Origin: Planococcus sp. CPCC 101016
GTDB lineage: Bacteria; Bacillota; Bacilli; Bacillales_A; Planococcaceae
DNA: 64,000 nt
Direction: 5' to 3'
NCBI RefSeq assembly: GCF_007859295.1
Contig: NZ_VOHB01000002.1
Location: 1,427,624 to 1,491,623, forward strand
Shown here: positions 9,483-18,702 of the stretch, in pieces
How the letters are laid out: every line of letters begins with the position of its first letter
Position numbering within the stretch: position 1 is the stretch's first letter
Translations under genes and position numbers: made by a program
Notes under the pieces: model-generated
The model's database searches: none
What the model saw: only the letters and a program-made list of their open reading frames with translations
Told to the model about the DNA's origin: nothing

Positions 9483-10225
9483 GTAAACTTACAGGGAAAA
9501 CAGCTATCGTTACAGGAGCATCACGCGGAATCGGAGCTGAAATCGCCCGAAAATTTGCAGCAGACGGCGCAAAAGTCGTTGTCAATTATAGCGGCAGCCA
9601 GGAAAAAGCGGAAGCAGTCGTTGCTGACATCCAGGCAAATGGCGGAGAAGCAATCGCAGTCAAAGCTAATGTATCGGATGCTGAATCTGTTAAAGCGATG
9701 GTTGATGAAACGATGAAAACTTTCGGATCAGTGGATATTTTAGTGAACAATGCCGGCATCACCCGTGACAACCTGATGATGCGCATGAAAGACGATGAGT
9801 GGGATGATGTTATCAATACCAATTTAAAAGGCGTCTTCATTTGTACGAAGGCAGTAACACGCCAAATGATGAAGCAACGCGCTGGAAGAATTGTGAATAT
9901 TGCTTCCATCGTTGGAGTCATGGGCAATGCCGGACAAGCCAACTACGTTGCGTCAAAAGCGGGTGTAATTGGCTTGACCAAGACGACTGCCCGTGAATTG
10001 GCGAGCCGGGGAATTACAGCAAATGCCGTAGCTCCAGGATTCATTACAACGGATATGACCGATCAATTGACGGAAGATGTACAAAAAGCGATGCTCGGAC
10101 AAATTCCGCTCGGTCGTTTCGGTGCGCCTGAAGATGTTGCAAAAGCGGCATTGTTCCTGGCTTCTGATGACGCTTCCTACATGACAGGCCAAACACTTCA
10201 TCTTGATGGCGGCATGGTCATGTAA
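9479..10225 (+). CDS. fabG: 3-oxoacyl-[ACP] reductase FabG
   Basis: NADPH-dependent reduction of 3-oxoacyl-ACP in fatty acid elongation. A classical short-chain dehydrogenase of 248 residues: cofactor motif TGASRGIG (12-19), NNAG (90-93), and the catalytic triad Ser143, Tyr156, Lys160. The C-terminal [15 protein letters not shown] is typical of FabG rather than other SDRs. It overlaps fabD by 4 bp. Confidence 0.97.
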   Translation: MSKLTGKTAIVTGASRGIGAEIARKFAADGAKVVVNYSGSQEKAEAVVADIQANGGEAIAVKANVSDAESVKAMVDETMKTFGSVDILVNNAGITRDNLMMRMKDDEWDDVINTNLKGVFICTKAVTRQMMKQRAGRIVNIASIVGVMGNAGQANYVASKAGVIGLTKTTARELASRGITANAVAPGFITTDMTDQLTEDVQKAMLGQIPLGRFGAPEDVAKAALFLASDDASYMTGQTLHLDGGMVM

Positions 10226-10243
10226 GAAAGATTTTTGTATACT
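10215..10243 (+). promoter_or_regulatory. Possible internal promoter for acpP
   Basis: TGGTCA (10215-10220), 17-nt spacer, TATACT (10238-10243), 23 bp before the acpP start and overlapping the end of fabG. It would allow extra acpP transcription beyond the fapR promoter. Confidence 0.35.
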
Positions 10244-10265
10244 GATTTGAGGGGAGGTGACGACA

Positions 10266-10502
10266 TTGTCAACAGTATTAGAGAGAGTAACTAAAGTAAT
10301 CGTGGATCGTCTAGGTGTAGAAGAAAGCGAAGTGAAACTTGAAGCTTCATTTACCGGCGACCTAGGTGCAGATTCATTGGACGTAGTAGAATTGGTTATG
10401 GAACTTGAAGATGAATTCGATATGGAAATTTCTGACGAAGACGCTGAAAGCATGGCTACAGTAGGCGACGCAGTAACGTACATCGAAAAGAAACAAGCTT
10501 AA
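10266..10502 (+). CDS. acpP: Acyl carrier protein
   Basis: Carries acyl chains on a phosphopantetheine arm during lipid synthesis. The phosphopantetheinylated serine is Ser37 in GADSLD, followed by the acidic helix [19 protein letters not shown]. The open frame runs from a GTG at 10257, but that GTG is within the ribosome site GGGGAGGTGA. The TTG at 10266 is correctly spaced and gives 78 residues starting [10 protein letters not shown], as in other Bacillales. Confidence 0.95.
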   Translation: MSTVLERVTKVIVDRLGVEESEVKLEASFTGDLGADSLDVVELVMELEDEFDMEISDEDAESMATVGDAVTYIEKKQA

Positions 10503-10507
10503 TTGCG

Positions 10508-10626
10508 AAAAGCGGAAGCGGCCGTCTAGATTCGACGGGCATAAGACGCTACGGCGAAGCGGCATTTCTTCAGCCGCACAGCCGGGTTGGCTTATGACTC
10601 AAAGAGCTGGGTGCTGAAGCTAGACA
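10508..10626 (+). repeat. 119-bp palindromic repeat, copy 1
   Basis: Starts AAAAGCGGAAGCG and ends GAAGCTAGACA. It holds nested inverted repeats (GGCATAAG with CTTATGAC, and an inner GCGGC...GCCGC hairpin). It shares length, ends and internal order with copy 2. No ORF. It looks like a dispersed intergenic repeat of the sort common in Planococcaceae and Bacillaceae genomes (recollection, unchecked). Confidence 0.8.
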
Positions 10627-10631
10627 GTCCA

Positions 10632-10750
10632 AAAAGCGGAAGTGATCGTTAAGACCCGACAGGCATAAGGCGCGTTGACGAAGCGGCGTGTTTCTGCCGC
10701 ACAGTCAGCGCGACTTATGATCCCGAGGGGCTGATCGCTGAAGCTAGACA
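10632..10750 (+). repeat. 119-bp palindromic repeat, copy 2
   Basis: Same length and orientation as copy 1, 5 bp downstream. It shares AAAAGCGGAAG, CGACAGGCATAAG-type, AAGCGGC...GCCGCACAG, CTTATGA and GCTGAAGCTAGACA blocks. The segments between the blocks differ, often with changes on both sides of the stems, suggesting conserved structure. Confidence 0.8.
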
Positions 10751-10755
10751 CCAAG

Positions 10756-10771
10756 AAAAGCGGAAGCGATC
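10756..10771 (+). repeat. Truncated third copy of the 119-bp repeat
   Basis: Only the leading AAAAGCGGAAGCGATC is present, 5 bp after copy 2, after which similarity stops. Confidence 0.6.
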
Positions 10772-10810
10772 AACAGATCCTTCTGCCAAACACAAGTACT
10801 TAAACAACCT

Positions 10811-10861
10811 TTGACGCACAATTGCTGTTATACTAAGCAGTTGTGCGTCAATTCTCTTTTT
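10811..10861 (+). terminator. Strong hairpin, probable terminator of the fapR-acpP operon
   Basis: Stem TTGACGCACAATTGCT (10811-10826) pairs with AGCAGTTGTGCGTCAA (10836-10851) with one imperfect pair; the outer 11 bp are perfect. A 9-nt loop follows, then TTCTCTTTTT. It lies 300 bp after acpP, beyond the repeats, and just before the rnc promoter. Confidence 0.65.
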
Positions 10862-10888
10862 GCACAATAGCTGAAAAAAAGGTAAAAT
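10860..10888 (+). promoter_or_regulatory. Promoter of rnc-smc-ftsY
   Basis: TTGCAC (10860-10865), 17-nt spacer, TAAAAT (10883-10888), 32 bp before the rnc ATG. It begins at the end of the T tract of the upstream hairpin. Confidence 0.6.
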
Positions 10889-10920
10889 TGATGGAAGTAC
10901 ACAAAGGAAGGCAGATAAAA

Positions 10921-11676
10921 ATGGCAATGAATAGAAAATCAAATCACCAAAAGCCGGGCGTCATTAAAGAAAACGCCAAAGCGGCATTTGACCAATTGCA
11001 AAAAGAGCTGAATGTTTCATTTAACAAACCTGCGTTGCTGTATCAAGCTTTCACGCATTCATCTTATGTGAATGAGCATCGAAGAAAACAATTTACCGAT
11101 AACGAGCGTTTGGAATTCCTTGGGGATGCGGTATTGGAATTATCCGTTTCGCATTACCTGTACATGAAATATCCTGAAATGAGCGAAGGCGAATTGACGA
11201 AGCTGCGCGCAGCTATCGTTTGTGAGCCATCACTGGTTTTATTTGCCAACGAACTTGGTTTCGGCAAGTACATCCTCCTAGGTAAAGGAGAAGAGCTGAC
11301 AGGCGGCAGAACACGTCCAGCTCTTTTAGCTGATGTTTTTGAATCTTATGTCGGCGCTCTTTACCTGGACCAAGGATTGGAACCTGTTGTCTCATTTTTG
11401 GAAGTTGTGTTATTTCCGAAAGTGGAAATCGGTGCTTTTTCGCATGTGATGGATTATAAGAGCCAATTGCAGGAATTGGTCCAACAGAAAAATAATGGAG
11501 CATTAAGTTATGAAATCATTGATGAGATCGGACCGGCACACAGCCGAGTATTTGTGACGCGTGTGTCATTAGCGGATAAAGAGCTCGGGGTCGGCAATGG
11601 CCGATCGAAAAAAGAAGCGGAACAGCAGGCAGCTCAGCTGGCAATCCGTAAATTGCAGGAAGCAGCGGAGGAGTAA
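10921..11676 (+). CDS. rnc: Ribonuclease III
   Basis: Cleaves double-stranded RNA in rRNA processing and mRNA decay. The signature [14 protein letters not shown] and the second acidic cluster in [20 protein letters not shown] form the catalytic domain. A C-terminal dsRNA-binding domain ends near [16 protein letters not shown]. The frame is open from 10843, but the ATG at 10921 has AAAGGAAGG upstream, lies after the promoter, and gives 251 residues. smc follows 2 bp after the stop. Confidence 0.96.
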   Translation: MAMNRKSNHQKPGVIKENAKAAFDQLQKELNVSFNKPALLYQAFTHSSYVNEHRRKQFTDNERLEFLGDAVLELSVSHYLYMKYPEMSEGELTKLRAAIVCEPSLVLFANELGFGKYILLGKGEELTGGRTRPALLADVFESYVGALYLDQGLEPVVSFLEVVLFPKVEIGAFSHVMDYKSQLQELVQQKNNGALSYEIIDEIGPAHSRVFVTRVSLADKELGVGNGRSKKEAEQQAAQLAIRKLQEAAEE

Positions 11677-11678
11677 CA

Positions 11679-14600
11679 ATGTTTTTGAAAAGATTGGAAG
11701 TTATGGGGTTCAAATCTTTTGCTGATCGGATCGGCATTGATTTTGTACCCGGAGTTACAGCCGTAGTCGGACCGAATGGCAGCGGTAAAAGCAATGTCAC
11801 TGATGCCATCCGTTGGGTGCTCGGAGAACAATCAGCAAAATCACTGCGCGGAGCAAAGATGGAAGATGTTATTTTCTCCGGCAGTGATTCTCGTAAACCG
11901 TTGAATTTTGCGGAAGTCACATTAATTTTAGATAATACAGATGGCCGGGTCCCTCTCGATTACAGCGAAGTCAGCGTAACGAGAAGGGTTTTTCGCAGTG
12001 GCGAAAGTGCCTATCTTTTAAACAAGCAAAATTGTCGCTTAAAAGACATCACGGACCTGTTTATGGATTCCGGTCTAGGCAAAGAGGCCTTTTCCATCAT
12101 TTCACAAGGCCGAGTGGACGAAATCTTGAATTCCAAGGCGGAAGAGCGCCGGTCGATTTTTGAAGAAGCCGCAGGTGTTTTGAAATACAAGCAGCGCAAG
12201 AAAAAAGCCGAAGTGAAATTAAATGAAACCGACGAAAACCTGAACCGGGTACTGGACATTCTTCATGAATTGGATGGTCGGATGGAGCCGCTTCAAATTC
12301 AGGCTTCCACTGCCCGGGATTATTTGGATATGAATGAACAGCTAAAGGATGCCGATATCGCCTTGTTGGCCCACGATGCAGGCAACCTCGAACAGGAGCT
12401 GAAGCAGCTGACAACTGACGCTGCGGCTCATACCGAGAAGGAACAGCAGTTATCGGCAGAAATTAATACAAAAGAACAGACGGTTGTTAAAACACGCCAG
12501 TCTTTGGCCGATTTAGATAGAAAAATAGACTTGGCGCAAAATGGACTCGTTGAAGCCAGTGCCGAGACAGAGAAATGGCAGGGACGCAAGCTGTTGATGT
12601 CCGAGAAGAAAAGCAATGCCCATCGCCAGGCGCAGCAGTTGCAGGACAATCTCAGTGCCGAAAAACAGGAAAACGATTTTTTGAGGAAAAAGCACAGCGA
12701 ACAGCTGGTGCTGCTGGAAGAACGAAAAGTGGAACAGCAAACAATCCGAACGGCTATCAAGCAACTTGAAGAGCAGTTGAACCGTACCCCAGCAGATATT
12801 GACAATGAAATCGAAAATTGCAAATCAGTTTACATCGATTTGATGAACGAACAAGCGACAGTCAAAAACGAGTTGAAGAATATCGGTTTACAAGAACAGC
12901 AATTGTCAGAGTCGAGCGGGCGTATTGCGTCGCAGCGGAGAGACTTTAAAGCTGAATTAGCAAAGCTGGAAAATGAAAAAACACAGGCGGAAAAAAATGT
13001 GAAGGAAGTCCGAGCGTTGTTGGATGACAAACGCCAACAGTACAAAGACAGTGAGGTTTCTTACCAGCTGCAGAAAAAAGCTTTCGACCAGAAGCAGTCC
13101 ATGCTGTTCCAGGCGTACCAGTCGCAGAAACAATTGGCGGCCCGTATTGACACACTTCAGGAACTGGAAGCCGACTTTTCTGGGTTTTTCCAAGGAGTCC
13201 GCGAAGTGCTGGTAGCACGTGAGAAAGGCCAGTTAACGGGTATCAGAGGGGCTGTTGCTGAAATTGCCCAAGTAGAAAAAAACTATGCAAAAGCAATTGA
13301 GACCGCTTTAGGGGCTTCGAGTCAGCACATTGTTACGGAAAATGAGCAGCATGCCAGAGAAGCCATCGATTTCCTGCGGAAAAAAAGAGCGGGCCGCTCG
13401 ACCTTCCTGCCAATGACGGTCATGAAGCCGCGAAAGATTCCAGAGCATACATTGACTGCTGTGAGCAGACACCCGTCCTATATCAACATGGCTTATGAAT
13501 TGGTCAATTACGATCCGCAATATCAAATGATCATTGAAAACCTGCTGGGTAATGTTATTATCGCTGAAGATCTTAAAGGTGCAAATGCGATTGCCAAAGC
13601 AACAGGCAACCGTTTCCGTGTCGTGACAGTAGAAGGAGATATCGTTAATGCCGGCGGATCAATGACAGGAGGCGCCAATAAGACACAAGCGTCTTTCTTT
13701 ACTCGAAAAGCAGAGCTGGAACAATTGCTGGTACAGTCTGGAGAATTGAACGAGACGATTCTGACTGCCGAGAAAACCGTTCAGAAAGAACAAGCCGAAG
13801 TGAAAGCAGCTGAAGAATCGATTCAGATTTTACGTACAGAAGGCGAAAAATACCGGGATATGGAAGCCGAGAGTTCCATTATTCTGCGTGAAATTGAAGC
13901 GGTGTTAAAGACTACATTAGAGCGTTATCAACTTTTCGAAGCAGAGCAAAAAAATAAGGAATATGATTTGACGGCAATTACCGGACGAAAAGAAACAGCT
14001 TCTACAAGGCTCGCGAGCATCATTGAAGAGCTGAATGCCATTACAGTAAAAATTGATGAATTGACCTTATTCAAGCAGCAAAATGAATCAGCTCGTGATC
14101 AGGTTCTGGAGAAGTTAGCAGAACAGAAATCCTTGTTCGCTGTGACGAAAGAGCGGGTTATTCAATTGACAGACAGTGAAGCTGAGCTTTTTGAACGCTT
14201 TGAAAGAAGCAGCCGCAAGTTGCAGGAGCAGCAAAAAGAACTGCAGTGGATCCAGTCTGAGGAAGCAGCGAAAGTGTATTCCGACGAAGAAATTCTCCGG
14301 GAAATCGAGGCATGGTCCGCGAAAAAAATGCAGATGCTTCAAACTGTTACGCAAACGAAAGAGCAGAGGGCTAAGCAGCAGGACGGCTTAAATGAACTTG
14401 AGGAAAATCTGAAAGAGCAGCAACGCATCTATAAAGGGTATGTAGAAGCCGTAAGGATCTGTGAAGTCAAATCGACACGCTTGGAAGTCCAGATTCAAAG
14501 CTTCATCAACCAGCTTGAAACCAACTACCAATTGACACTCAAGCAGGCAAAAGAGTTTAAAATGGTGGATGAAGAAGCGGCTGTTCGAAGAAAAGTGAAG

Positions 14601-15227
14601 CTTTTGAAACAATCCATCGAGGAATTAGGGCCGGTCCACATCGGAGCTATCGAAGAATTCGAACATGTCTCCGATCGCCATGCCTTTTTAACAGAGCAGC
14701 GCAATGATCTAAACGAAGCAAAAGATACGTTGCGTACGTTGATCCGGGAAATGGATGGAGAAATGACCAGCCGTTTCGATGACACTTTCCATGCCATCCG
14801 GAAGCAGTTCCAATTGGCTTTCAAAGAACTGTTTGGCGGAGGCTCTGCAGATCTGGTACTTACAGATCCGAAAGATATGCTGCGCACGGGCGTTGAAATT
14901 ATTGCCCAGCCGCCAGGAAAAAAGCTTCAGAACTTAAGTCTTTTATCAGGCGGAGAACGTGCACTAACCGCCATCGCTTTGTTATTTGCAATTTTGAATG
15001 TCCGTCCTGTACCATTCTGTGTCCTCGATGAAGTTGAAGCGGCGCTTGATGAATCAAATGTCGTGCGGTACAGTCAATACTTGAAGAAATTCAGCGAGGA
15101 TACTCAATTCATCGTTATCACCCACCGAAAAGGGACGATGGAAGGTGCGGATGTTCTGTATGGCATCACCATGCAGGAATCCGGAATTTCGAAATTGGTT
15201 TCTGTAAAACTGGAAGAGAAAATATAA
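11679..15227 (+). CDS. smc: Chromosome segregation and condensation ATPase SMC
   Basis: Core of the SMC-ScpAB loop-extruding complex that organises and segregates the chromosome. The 1182-residue protein has an N-terminal Walker A GPNGSGKS (31-38), a long coiled coil, a globular hinge around residues 500-670 (with VTVEGDIVNAGGSMTGG), a second coiled coil, and the C-terminal signature LSLLSGGERALTA plus Walker B VLDEVEAALDE. The start has GGAGGAG 5 nt upstream and the gene is 2 bp from rnc, the common Bacillales order. Confidence 0.98.
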   Translation: MFLKRLEVMGFKSFADRIGIDFVPGVTAVVGPNGSGKSNVTDAIRWVLGEQSAKSLRGAKMEDVIFSGSDSRKPLNFAEVTLILDNTDGRVPLDYSEVSVTRRVFRSGESAYLLNKQNCRLKDITDLFMDSGLGKEAFSIISQGRVDEILNSKAEERRSIFEEAAGVLKYKQRKKKAEVKLNETDENLNRVLDILHELDGRMEPLQIQASTARDYLDMNEQLKDADIALLAHDAGNLEQELKQLTTDAAAHTEKEQQLSAEINTKEQTVVKTRQSLADLDRKIDLAQNGLVEASAETEKWQGRKLLMSEKKSNAHRQAQQLQDNLSAEKQENDFLRKKHSEQLVLLEERKVEQQTIRTAIKQLEEQLNRTPADIDNEIENCKSVYIDLMNEQATVKNELKNIGLQEQQLSESSGRIASQRRDFKAELAKLENEKTQAEKNVKEVRALLDDKRQQYKDSEVSYQLQKKAFDQKQSMLFQAYQSQKQLAARIDTLQELEADFSGFFQGVREVLVAREKGQLTGIRGAVAEIAQVEKNYAKAIETALGASSQHIVTENEQHAREAIDFLRKKRAGRSTFLPMTVMKPRKIPEHTLTAVSRHPSYINMAYELVNYDPQYQMIIENLLGNVIIAEDLKGANAIAKATGNRFRVVTVEGDIVNAGGSMTGGANKTQASFFTRKAELEQLLVQSGELNETILTAEKTVQKEQAEVKAAEESIQILRTEGEKYRDMEAESSIILREIEAVLKTTLERYQLFEAEQKNKEYDLTAITGRKETASTRLASIIEELNAITVKIDELTLFKQQNESARDQVLEKLAEQKSLFAVTKERVIQLTDSEAELFERFERSSRKLQEQQKELQWIQSEEAAKVYSDEEILREIEAWSAKKMQMLQTVTQTKEQRAKQQDGLNELEENLKEQQRIYKGYVEAVRICEVKSTRLEVQIQSFINQLETNYQLTLKQAKEFKMVDEEAAVRRKVKLLKQSIEELGPVHIGAIEEFEHVSDRHAFLTEQRNDLNEAKDTLRTLIREMDGEMTSRFDDTFHAIRKQFQLAFKELFGGGSADLVLTDPKDMLRTGVEIIAQPPGKKLQNLSLLSGGERALTAIALLFAILNVRPVPFCVLDEVEAALDESNVVRYSQYLKKFSEDTQFIVITHRKGTMEGADVLYGITMQESGISKLVSVKLEEKI

Positions 15228-15242
15228 AAAAGGAGTGGTCAC

Positions 15243-16259
15243 GTGAGTTTCTTTAAAAAATTAAAAGATAAGTTTGCCGGAAACACCGAGGCTGAAGAAT
15301 CAACTGAAAAATATAAAGAGGGTTTAGCCAAAACGCGAACCGGCTTTACGTCGAAAATCAATGACCTAGTCGCGAAATACCGCAAAGTCGATGAAGACTT
15401 TTTCGAGGAATTGGAAGAAATCTTGCTGCAGGCGGATGTTGGATTCGAGACGGTCATTGAACTGATGGACGAACTGCGTTTTGAAGTGCAGCGTAAAAAC
15501 GTCAAAGACACTTCAAACGTACAGTCCGTCATCTCTGAAAAGCTGGTTGATATTTACCAGGCAGGGGAAGAAGAAATCAATGAAATCAATTTTGTTGAAG
15601 GATTGACGGTAATTTTGATGGTAGGAGTCAACGGTGTAGGCAAAACCACTACGATTGGGAAATTGGCTCATCGTTTCAAGAATGAAGGCAAAACCGTCAT
15701 GTTGGCTGCCGGAGATACGTTCCGCGCCGGGGCAATCGAACAATTGGATGTTTGGGGCCAGCGTGTAGGCGTTGACGTTATCAAACAAAGCGAAGGATCG
15801 GATCCAGCGGCAGTCATGTATGATGCAGTCCGTTCGGCCAAATCGCGCGGAGTGGATGTACTAATCTGCGATACAGCAGGACGCCTGCAGAACAAAGTCA
15901 ATTTGATGAATGAATTGCAGAAAGTGCACCGTGTTATTTCGCGTGAAATTCCAGGGGCGCCGCACGAAGTCCTATTGGCTCTTGATGCGACAACCGGACA
16001 AAACGCCATGATTCAGGCGCAGACTTTCAAGGAAGTGACGGAAGTTACAGGCATTGTATTGACCAAGCTGGATGGAACAGCGAAAGGCGGAATCGTTTTG
16101 GCGATCCGCAATAAATTGAAGATTCCCGTTAAATTTGTCGGCCTTGGCGAAAAACTGGATGACCTGCAGCCGTTCGATGCACAGAAATATGTTTACGGTT
16201 TATTTGCTGAAGGCTTAGATAAAGAACAACAAATGGAAGACGCTGAATCAGACAAGTAA
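15243..16259 (+). CDS. ftsY: Signal recognition particle receptor FtsY
   Basis: Membrane-associated GTPase that receives the ribosome-SRP complex and hands it to SecYEG. An N-terminal amphipathic MSFFKKLKDKF-type helix is followed by the NG domain with G1 GVNGVGKT (128-135), DTAGRLQNK and TKLDGTAKGG. GTG start with AAGGAG upstream; 338 residues. It lacks the long acidic extension of proteobacterial FtsY, as is normal for Firmicutes. It is 15 bp downstream of smc, so probably in the same transcript. Confidence 0.97.
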   Translation: MSFFKKLKDKFAGNTEAEESTEKYKEGLAKTRTGFTSKINDLVAKYRKVDEDFFEELEEILLQADVGFETVIELMDELRFEVQRKNVKDTSNVQSVISEKLVDIYQAGEEEINEINFVEGLTVILMVGVNGVGKTTTIGKLAHRFKNEGKTVMLAAGDTFRAGAIEQLDVWGQRVGVDVIKQSEGSDPAAVMYDAVRSAKSRGVDVLICDTAGRLQNKVNLMNELQKVHRVISREIPGAPHEVLLALDATTGQNAMIQAQTFKEVTEVTGIVLTKLDGTAKGGIVLAIRNKLKIPVKFVGLGEKLDDLQPFDAQKYVYGLFAEGLDKEQQMEDAESDK

Positions 16260-16265
16260 AATTAC

Positions 16266-16294
16266 TTGACAGCTATTTATAATTTAAGTATTCT
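16266..16294 (+). promoter_or_regulatory. Promoter of ylxM-ffh
   Basis: Consensus TTGACA (16266-16271), 17-nt spacer, TATTCT (16289-16294), 30 bp before ylxM and 6 bp after ftsY. Confidence 0.7.
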
Positions 16295-16323
16295 TAGCAG
16301 TAGAATGAGTGGGGTGAGCGTCA

Positions 16324-16650
16324 ATGATGGGACTTGAAAAAACAACACGCATGAATTACTTGTTTGATTTCTATCAGGAGCTACTGACACCTAAGCAGCG
16401 AAGCTATATGATGCTGTATTATTTAGATGACCATTCACTAGGCGAAATTGCCGAGGAATACGACATCACCCGTCAGGCGGTTTACGATAATATCCGTCGT
16501 ACGGAAGCGATGCTGGAAGAATATGAACGCAAATTGCAGCTGTTCGAGAAATTCCAGAAACGGCAGCAATTGGTTTCGTCATTTGAAAAACAGCCATTCA
16601 CAGAAGAGCGCGTCCAGCAATTTCTGGGCGAACTGAAGGAATGGGACTAG
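16324..16650 (+). CDS. ylxM: SRP-associated helix-turn-helix protein YlxM
   Basis: Small protein of 108 residues in the UPF0122/YlxM family. Members accompany ffh and have been linked to SRP function in Gram-positives; the exact role is uncertain. A sigma70 region-4-like helix-turn-helix is visible: [20 protein letters not shown] then [14 protein letters not shown] at about residues 47-60. It has a strong promoter of its own and is 12 bp before ffh. Confidence 0.9.
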   Translation: MMGLEKTTRMNYLFDFYQELLTPKQRSYMMLYYLDDHSLGEIAEEYDITRQAVYDNIRRTEAMLEEYERKLQLFEKFQKRQQLVSSFEKQPFTEERVQQFLGELKEWD

Positions 16651-16662
16651 GAGGCGGAAAGA

Positions 16663-18021
16663 ATGGCATTTGAAGGATTATCCGAACGCCTGCAAGGCAC
16701 CATGACAAAGATCAAGGGCAAAGGAAAAGTCAATGAAGCAGACGTTAAGGAAATGATGCGCGAAGTTCGCTTTGCCTTAATCGAAGCGGATGTCAACTTA
16801 AAAGTCGTTAAAGAATTCGTCAAGAAAGTCAGCGAACGCGCAATCGGCCAGGATGTTATGGACAGCCTTACACCAGGACAACAGGTTGTTAAAATTGTAA
16901 AAGATGAGCTGACTGAACTGATGGGCGGCGAAGAACGGAAAATCGAGTTTTCATCAAAACAGCCGACAGTCATCATGATGGTCGGTCTGCAAGGTGCCGG
17001 TAAAACGACCACTTCAGGAAAACTCGCTAACCTGCTGCGCCGCAAACACAACCGCAAACCATTATTGGTGGCAGCCGATGTATACCGTCCGGCAGCCATT
17101 CAGCAGCTTGAAACAATTGGCAAGCAGCTGTCTCTTCCTGTTTTCTCCAAAGGGACAGATATGTCTCCGGTGGAAATTGCCCGTCAGGCGATTGAGCATG
17201 CAAAAACCGAACATTTGGATACCGTCATCATCGATACAGCAGGTCGTCTGCATGTCGATGAGGCATTGATGCAAGAATTAAAGGATATCCGTGCACTTAA
17301 AGAGCCGGATGAAATCTTCCTTGTTGTTGATTCCATGACTGGTCAGGATGCAGTCAACGTAGCTCAGAACTTTGATGAAGCAATCGGTATCACTGGCGTC
17401 GTCCTTACGAAGCTGGATGGTGATACACGCGGTGGTGCAGCCCTTTCAATCCGTACGGTTACGCAAAAGCCGATTAAGTTTGTCGGGATGGGCGAGAAAA
17501 TGGATGCATTAGAAGCTTTCCATCCGGAACGAATGGCGTCGCGTATTCTCGGAATGGGGGACATGCTGTCGCTGATTGAAAAAGCGCAGACAAATGTTGA
17601 TGAAGAAAAAGCGAAAGAATTGGAAGAGAAGTTCAGAACCTCCACCTTTACTTTTGATGACTTCCTTGAACAGATGTCTCAAGTCAAACAGATGGGGCCA
17701 TTGGATGAAATTCTGAAAATGCTCCCAGGCGCCAATAAGATCAAAGGAATCGAAAATGCAAAAGTGGACGAGAGCCAGATGGATCGTGTTGAAGCTATCA
17801 TCTATTCGATGACGAAAAAAGAGAAAACTACGCCCGAAATTATTAATGCAAATCGTAAAAAACGAATTGCCAAAGGTTCAGGAACGACTATCCAAGACGT
17901 CAATCGGCTGTTAAAACAGTTCGAGGATATGAAGAAAATGATGAAACAAATGTCTGGCATGAACACGAAAAAAGGCAAAAAGAAAATGGGAATGCCGGGC
18001 CTGGACTCACTTTTCAAGTAA
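16663..18021 (+). CDS. ffh: Signal recognition particle protein Ffh
   Basis: GTPase that with 4.5S/scRNA binds signal sequences at the ribosome and docks with FtsY. The N domain is followed by a G domain with GLQGAGKT (108-115), DTAGRLHVDE and TKLDGDTRGG, then a methionine-rich M domain ending near KKMGMPGLDSLFK. Length 452 is normal. GGAGG ribosome site. Its partner FtsY is encoded just upstream. The RNA gene for the particle is not in this window. Confidence 0.98.
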   Translation: MAFEGLSERLQGTMTKIKGKGKVNEADVKEMMREVRFALIEADVNLKVVKEFVKKVSERAIGQDVMDSLTPGQQVVKIVKDELTELMGGEERKIEFSSKQPTVIMMVGLQGAGKTTTSGKLANLLRRKHNRKPLLVAADVYRPAAIQQLETIGKQLSLPVFSKGTDMSPVEIARQAIEHAKTEHLDTVIIDTAGRLHVDEALMQELKDIRALKEPDEIFLVVDSMTGQDAVNVAQNFDEAIGITGVVLTKLDGDTRGGAALSIRTVTQKPIKFVGMGEKMDALEAFHPERMASRILGMGDMLSLIEKAQTNVDEEKAKELEEKFRTSTFTFDDFLEQMSQVKQMGPLDEILKMLPGANKIKGIENAKVDESQMDRVEAIIYSMTKKEKTTPEIINANRKKRIAKGSGTTIQDVNRLLKQFEDMKKMMKQMSGMNTKKGKKKMGMPGLDSLFK

Positions 18022-18047
18022 AATTTTAAGGTGTTAAGAAAAAATAC

Positions 18048-18079
18048 TTTACAAACTATTTAAAGCTTGCTAATATAAT
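18048..18079 (+). promoter_or_regulatory. Promoter of rpsP-khpA
   Basis: TTTACA (18048-18053), 17-nt spacer, TAATAT (18071-18076), with TATAAT overlapping at 18074-18079, 36 bp before rpsP. Confidence 0.6.
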
Positions 18080-18114
18080 ATCTTGTGTGAAACTATTCGG
18101 AGGTGCTTTAAGAA

Positions 18115-18387
18115 ATGGCAGTAAAAATTCGCTTGAAACGTATGGGAGCTAAAAAATCTCCTTTTTACCGTATTGTAGTAGCTGACTCACGTGCTCCACG
18201 TGACGGCCGTCAAATCCAGACAGTAGGTACTTACAACCCGCTGACAGTTCCAGCTGAAGTTAAAATCGACGAAGAATTAGTGTTGAAATGGCTTCATGAT
18301 GGTGCAAAACCATCTGACACTGTACGCAACTTGTTTTCTCAAAAAGGCATTATGGAGAAATTCCATAACGAAAAACTAAACAAGTAA
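18115..18387 (+). CDS. rpsP: 30S ribosomal protein S16
   Basis: Small-subunit assembly protein. The 90-residue sequence starts with the family signature [20 protein letters not shown] and contains [10 protein letters not shown] strong GGAGGTG ribosome site lies upstream. It is followed after 13 bp by khpA, the usual Bacillales pairing. Confidence 0.98.
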   Translation: MAVKIRLKRMGAKKSPFYRIVVADSRAPRDGRQIQTVGTYNPLTVPAEVKIDEELVLKWLHDGAKPSDTVRNLFSQKGIMEKFHNEKLNK

Positions 18388-18400
18388 GGGAGATTTTCTT

Positions 18401-18634
18401 ATGAAGCAGCTGATTGAGACCATTGTGAAACCGTTAGTTGATTATCCGGAAGAAGTTCGTGTCGAAACCGACGAAAACGCAAGCCGAATTGTCTACAAGC
18501 TTTCCGTGCATCCAGAGGATACAGGGAAAGTGATCGGAAAGCAGGGACGTGTAGCGAAAGCTGTCCGTTCAATTGTGTACTCAGCAGCAGGCAGTTATCA
18601 TAAGAAGAAAACTTACCTCGATATTGTGGATTAA
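18401..18634 (+). CDS. khpA: KH-domain RNA-binding protein KhpA (YlqC)
   Basis: Single KH domain of 77 residues with the RNA-binding GxxG loop in [13 protein letters not shown] (about residues 48-60). In streptococci and other Firmicutes KhpA forms a complex with KhpB/Jag and affects cell elongation and division; that role here is inference from the family. A terminator follows directly, which separates the rpsP-khpA unit from rimM. The ylqD gene that follows ylqC in B. subtilis is absent. Confidence 0.92.
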   Translation: MKQLIETIVKPLVDYPEEVRVETDENASRIVYKLSVHPEDTGKVIGKQGRVAKAVRSIVYSAAGSYHKKKTYLDIVD

Positions 18635-18638
18635 GAAG

Positions 18639-18670
18639 AAGGAAGGAGCCCTGGTTCCTTCCTTTTTTTT
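18639..18670 (+). terminator. Terminator after khpA
   Basis: AAGGAAGGAGCC (18639-18650) pairs with GGTTCCTTCCTT (18653-18664) with one wobble pair, followed by an eight-base T run. Confidence 0.85.
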
Positions 18671-18702
18671 CAGAAAAAATAGCGACGAAAGGATGTTTGC
18701 TT

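Noticed and set aside
10811-10851. TTGACG...TATACT inside the palindrome as a promoter
   Set aside because: Spacing is only 12 nt; TTGCAC-17-TAAAAT just downstream is far better.
12428-12823. Long - strand ORFs inside smc and similar shadows under recG, plsX, fabG, polC and infB
   Set aside because: Antisense of strongly conserved coding sequence, with low-complexity Ser/Leu/Phe products and no ribosome sites.
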